From Rhodoferax sp. (lineage in GTDB: Bacteria > Pseudomonadota > Gammaproteobacteria > Burkholderiales > Burkholderiaceae_C): 7,734 nucleotides of DNA. This document shows positions 4,613 through 7,734 of this stretch, one piece after another. Made by a program: the position numbers and the translations under genes. Positions within the stretch are counted from its first letter, which is position 1. Each line of letters begins with the position of its first letter. Where the stretch lies: contig JAQTSL010000176.1 of the NCBI GenBank assembly GCA_028711355.1, positions 1 through 7,734 of the forward strand. Reading direction: 5' to 3'. The notes beneath the pieces are model-generated. The model made no database searches and was not told where the DNA came from. It saw only the letters and a program-made list of their open reading frames with translations.

Positions 4613-6403
4613 CTAGAACGCTTCCAGCGCCAGCGCATTGACTGCCGCCGCGCCCTCCACAATGGCGTCGCGCATGCCGGGTGCTTTGGTCAAAAGGTGG
4701 TCGGCGTAAAAACGCGCGGTGATGATTTTGGCCTGCATGAAAGCCAGGTCTTGCCCCTTGGCCACCTGTTCTTGCGCCACCAGCAACGCACGCGCCAGTT
4801 GCCAGCCAGCCATCAGGTTGCCGGCCAACATCAAGTACGGCACGCTGCCGCCAAACACGTCGTTCGGGTGCGCCTTGGTGTTGCCCGCGACAAAGTCCAC
4901 TACGTCGATAAACGCCAGTCGCGCCGCTGTCAGCCGCTTGGCCACCGCCAGCGCGTGCGCCGTGCCGGTAGCGGTCAGCGCCGCTTCAGTGGCCTGTACC
5001 TGCGCGGCCAGCGCCTTGGCGCCTTGGCCGCCGTCACGCGCGGTCTTGCGCCCGACCAGGTCGTTCGACTGGATCGCGGTGGTACCTTCGTAAATCGGCA
5101 GAATGCGGGCGTCGCGGTAGTACTGGGCGCAACCGGTTTCCTCGACGAAGCCCATGCCGCCATGCACCTGCACGCCCAGGCTGGTCACTTCAATACTCAT
5201 CTCGGTGCTGTACCCCTTGATCAGCGGCACCATGAATTCGTAAAAAGTCTGGTTTTGTTTGCGCGCATCGGCATCCGGGTGGTGGTGCGCCGCGTCGTAA
5301 GCGGCGGCGGCCACGCTGGCCAGCGCACGGCAGCCTTCGGTGTAAGCGCGCATGGTCATCAGCATGCGTTTCACGTCCGGGTGGTGAATGATCGGACCGG
5401 CCGCTGGCAGCGAGCCATCGACCGGGCGGCTCTGCACGCGGTCGCGGGCAAACTCCACCGCCTTCTGGTAGGCGCGCTGGGCAACGGCAATGCCTTGCAC
5501 GCCCACCGCATAACGCGCCGCGTTCATCATGATGAACATATATTCCAGCCCACGGTTTTCCTGCCCGACCAGATAGCCCTCAGAACCGCCATGGTCGCCA
5601 AACTGCAACACACAGGTCGGGCTGGCCTTGATGCCCAGTTTGTGTTCGATGGATACACAGTTCACGTCGTTGTGCGCGCCCAGCGAACCGTCGGCGTTGA
5701 CCAAAAATTTGGGCACCACAAACAGACTGATGCCCTTGACACCTTCGGGTGCCCCGTTGACGCGCGCCAACACCAGATGAATGATGTTTTCGGCCATGTC
5801 GTGCTCACCCCAGGTGATGAAAATCTTGGTGCCAGCAATTTTGTAAGTGCCGTCCGGCTGCGGGTCGGCCTTGGTGCGCACCGCTGCCAGATCGCTGCCG
5901 GCCTGCGGCTCGGTCAGGTTCATGGTGCCGCTCCACTGGCCACTAACCAATTTTTCAAGATAGCGCGCGTTGAGCTCGTCGCTGCCCGCCGTCAGCAGCG
6001 CTTCAATCGCGCCGTCGGTCAGCAACGGGCACAACGCAAAGCTCAGGTTGGCGCTGTTGACCATCTCACCCACCGCTGCGCCAATGGTCTTGGGCAGGCC
6101 CTGGCCGCCAAAATCCACCGGGTGCTGCAAGCCCTGCCAGCCGGCTTCGGTGTATTGTTTGAACGCGTCCTTGAAGCCGGGCGCTGCCGTGACCACACCG
6201 TCTTTGAAACTGGTCGGGTTCTTGTCGCCCTCCCAGTTCAACGGGTCGAGCACGCCTTCGGTGAACTTGGCGGCTTCTTCCAGCACCGCTTGCGCGGTTT
6301 CCAGGCCATAGTCTTCCATGCCGGGCAGTAGCGCTATCTGGTCAATGCGGGCCAGATGCTCGATGTTGAACAACATATCTTTGACGGGGGCGGTGTAGCT
6401 CAT
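4613..6403 (-). CDS. Long-form acyl-CoA dehydrogenase (about 600 residues, DmdC-like group)
   Basis: This flavoenzyme oxidises an acyl-CoA to the 2,3-enoyl-CoA and passes electrons to the electron-transfer flavoprotein encoded just upstream. The 596-residue product is far longer than the 380-400 residues of short acyl-CoA dehydrogenases. It matches the long group that carries an extra C-terminal domain and includes 3-methylmercaptopropionyl-CoA dehydrogenases. Visible marks are an N-terminal helical region (MSYTAPVKDMLFNIEHLA), FAD-binding MNLTEPQAGSDL (161-172) and GTKIFITWGEHD (191-202), VQVHGGMGFVEE (411-422), and IYEGTTAIQ with the probable catalytic base Glu439. About 150 residues follow. 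The ATG at 6403 is chosen because GGAG at 6413-6410 is six bases away and the protein then starts like its relatives; an in-frame ATG at 6454 would add 17 residues (MPDQARHDMTPHLSELD) translated from a repeat element. It lies 141 bases after etfA on the same strand, consistent with one operon. Substrate chain length cannot be told from sequence. Confidence 0.93.
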   Translation of the reverse strand: MSYTAPVKDMLFNIEHLARIDQIALLPGMEDYGLETAQAVLEEAAKFTEGVLDPLNWEGDKNPTSFKDGVVTAAPGFKDAFKQYTEAGWQGLQHPVDFGGQGLPKTIGAAVGEMVNSANLSFALCPLLTDGAIEALLTAGSDELNARYLEKLVSGQWSGTMNLTEPQAGSDLAAVRTKADPQPDGTYKIAGTKIFITWGEHDMAENIIHLVLARVNGAPEGVKGISLFVVPKFLVNADGSLGAHNDVNCVSIEHKLGIKASPTCVLQFGDHGGSEGYLVGQENRGLEYMFIMMNAARYAVGVQGIAVAQRAYQKAVEFARDRVQSRPVDGSLPAAGPIIHHPDVKRMLMTMRAYTEGCRALASVAAAAYDAAHHHPDADARKQNQTFYEFMVPLIKGYSTEMSIEVTSLGVQVHGGMGFVEETGCAQYYRDARILPIYEGTTAIQSNDLVGRKTARDGGQGAKALAAQVQATEAALTATGTAHALAVAKRLTAARLAFIDVVDFVAGNTKAHPNDVFGGSVPYLMLAGNLMAGWQLARALLVAQEQVAKGQDLAFMQAKIITARFYADHLLTKAPGMRDAIVEGAAAVNALALEAF

Positions 6404-6409
6404 ATCTAA

Positions 6410-6413
6410 CTCC
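6410..6413 (-). promoter_or_regulatory. Ribosome binding site deciding the acyl-CoA dehydrogenase start
   Basis: GGAG on the - strand is six bases before the ATG at 6403, a normal spacing. This fixes the start there and argues against the ATG at 6454, which lies inside the cloverleaf repeat. Confidence 0.75.
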
Positions 6414-6428
6414 GATAAGTGAGGCGTC

Positions 6429-6502
6429 ATGTCATGCCGGGCTTGATCCGGCATCCATCCAAGCCAGGGGAGATGGATTGCGGCTCAAGGCCGCAATGAC
6501 AT
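6429..6502. repeat. Cloverleaf-forming palindromic element, family C, copy 1
   Basis: The whole stretch can be laid out as a four-way junction with no unpaired junction bases. The outer stem is ATGTC (6429-6433) with GACAT (6498-6502). Hairpin 1 is ATGCCGG with CCGGCAT (6434-6454, loop GCTTGAT). The middle stem is CCATC with GATGG (6455-6459 with 6472-6476). Hairpin 2 is ATTGCGGC with GCCGCAAT (6477-6497, loop TCAAG). The hairpin 1 and 2 loops also contain the complementary CTTGA and TCAAG, so the element can fold alternatively as one long imperfect hairpin. A related copy lies at 7501-7571. It fills the gap between etfA and the acyl-CoA dehydrogenase gene and ends 25 bases before the latter's start. 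The rest of the gap (6503-6544) has only a small CGGC/GCCG hairpin and a T-run on the - strand. Confidence 0.85.
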
Positions 6503-6544
6503 CATAAAAAAGCATAAGGGCATAACGGCATAGCCGCCAAACGC

Positions 6545-7480
<936 letters not shown>

Positions 7481-7500
7481 GATGGGGACTCCTGGCTATT

Positions 7501-7571
7501 TGTCATTGCGGACTTGATGCGCAATCCATGGGCTTTAACCGCATAGATCCCGGATCAGGTCCGGGATGACA
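7501..7571. repeat. Cloverleaf-forming palindromic element, family C, copy 2
   Basis: This has the same architecture as the element at 6429-6502. The outer stem is TGTC (7501-7504) with GACA (7568-7571). Hairpin 1 is ATTGCG with CGCAAT (7505-7510 with 7520-7525). The middle stem is CCATG with CATAG (7526-7530 with 7542-7546, one mismatch). Hairpin 2 is ATCCCGG with CCGGGAT (7547-7553 with 7561-7567, loop ATCAGGT). The arm sequences differ from copy 1 while pairing is kept, as expected if structure is what is conserved. It occupies the etfB-etfA gap, beginning seven bases after the etfB stop and ending 20 bases before the etfA start. Confidence 0.85.
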
Positions 7572-7578
7572 GGATGGG

Positions 7579-7734
7579 TTAGATAACTTTGGCTTCTGTT
7601 TTCAGTTTGGCCACCAGGGTGGCGACATCGGGCACCTTGACACCGGCGCTGCGCTTGGGCGGCTCGGTGACTTTAAGGGTCTTGATGCGTGGCGCCACAT
7701 CCACACCCAGGTCTTCGGGTTTGAGCGTTTCCAG
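7579..7734 (-). CDS. etfB: Electron transfer flavoprotein, beta subunit, C-terminal end; 5' end outside window
   Basis: The last 51 codons and a TAA stop (7581-7579) are present. The peptide starts LETLKPEDLGVDVAPRIKTL, continues with KVTEPPKRSAGVKVPDVATL and ends VAKLKTEAKVI. This is the typical C-terminus of EtfB, including the KRSAGVKV segment and the LxxLKxEAKVI end. EtfB binds AMP and contributes the surface that docks dehydrogenases; that part of the gene is outside the window. Position directly upstream of etfA on the same strand is the standard etfBA order. Confidence is high because both the peptide and the context agree. Confidence 0.93.
   Translation of the reverse strand: METLKPEDLGVDVAPRIKTLKVTEPPKRSAGVKVPDVATLVAKLKTEAKVI

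Noticed and set aside
4580..6331. A 583-codon open frame on the + strand covering the acyl-CoA dehydrogenase gene.
   Set aside because: It is antisense to a gene with complete family motifs, its product is Arg/His/Gln-rich with no recognisable domain, and long antisense open frames are common in GC-rich genes.

Overview
The window looks like chromosomal housekeeping DNA from a betaproteobacterium, most likely order Burkholderiales and plausibly family Comamonadaceae (Rhodoferax/Polaromonas-like). This rests on the high GC content, the DnaK, DnaJ and EtfAB sequence style, and a dispersed palindrome before the flavin oxidoreductase gene that resembles one I associate with that family. The genus is inference; no marker gene fixes it.

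Layout: the left part runs on the + strand. It holds the 3' end of dnaK (1-788), a GC-rich hairpin in the dnaK-dnaJ gap (827-861), dnaJ (892-2025), and a gene for a metallo-beta-lactamase/beta-CASP family hydrolase (2090-3454). The right part runs on the - strand. Read in its transcription direction it holds the end of etfB (7734-7579), etfA (7480-6545), a long acyl-CoA dehydrogenase (6403-4613) and an NAD(P)H-dependent flavin oxidoreductase of the nitronate monooxygenase family (4501-3536). The two gene sets converge at 3455-3535. No stretch longer than about 145 bases lacks a gene.

Function: DnaK and DnaJ are a chaperone/co-chaperone pair. EtfB and EtfA form the electron-transfer flavoprotein, which accepts electrons from acyl-CoA dehydrogenases such as the one encoded just downstream, so etfB-etfA-acyl-CoA dehydrogenase reads as a fatty-acid or acyl-CoA oxidation operon. 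The oxidoreductase follows on the same strand but is separated by a palindrome and may be a separate transcript.

No new multi-gene system is visible. What stands out is in the gaps. Nearly every intergenic space holds a palindromic element: an inverted pair of hairpins sharing an identical 21-base core around the hydrolase gene (2030-2058 and 3493-3522); a 39-base palindrome before the oxidoreductase (4529-4567); and two copies of a roughly 72-base element that can fold into a four-way cloverleaf, one on each side of etfA (6429-6502 and 7501-7571). One coding oddity is also notable: the conserved hydrophobic interdomain linker of DnaK carries an arginine where a leucine is normally found.
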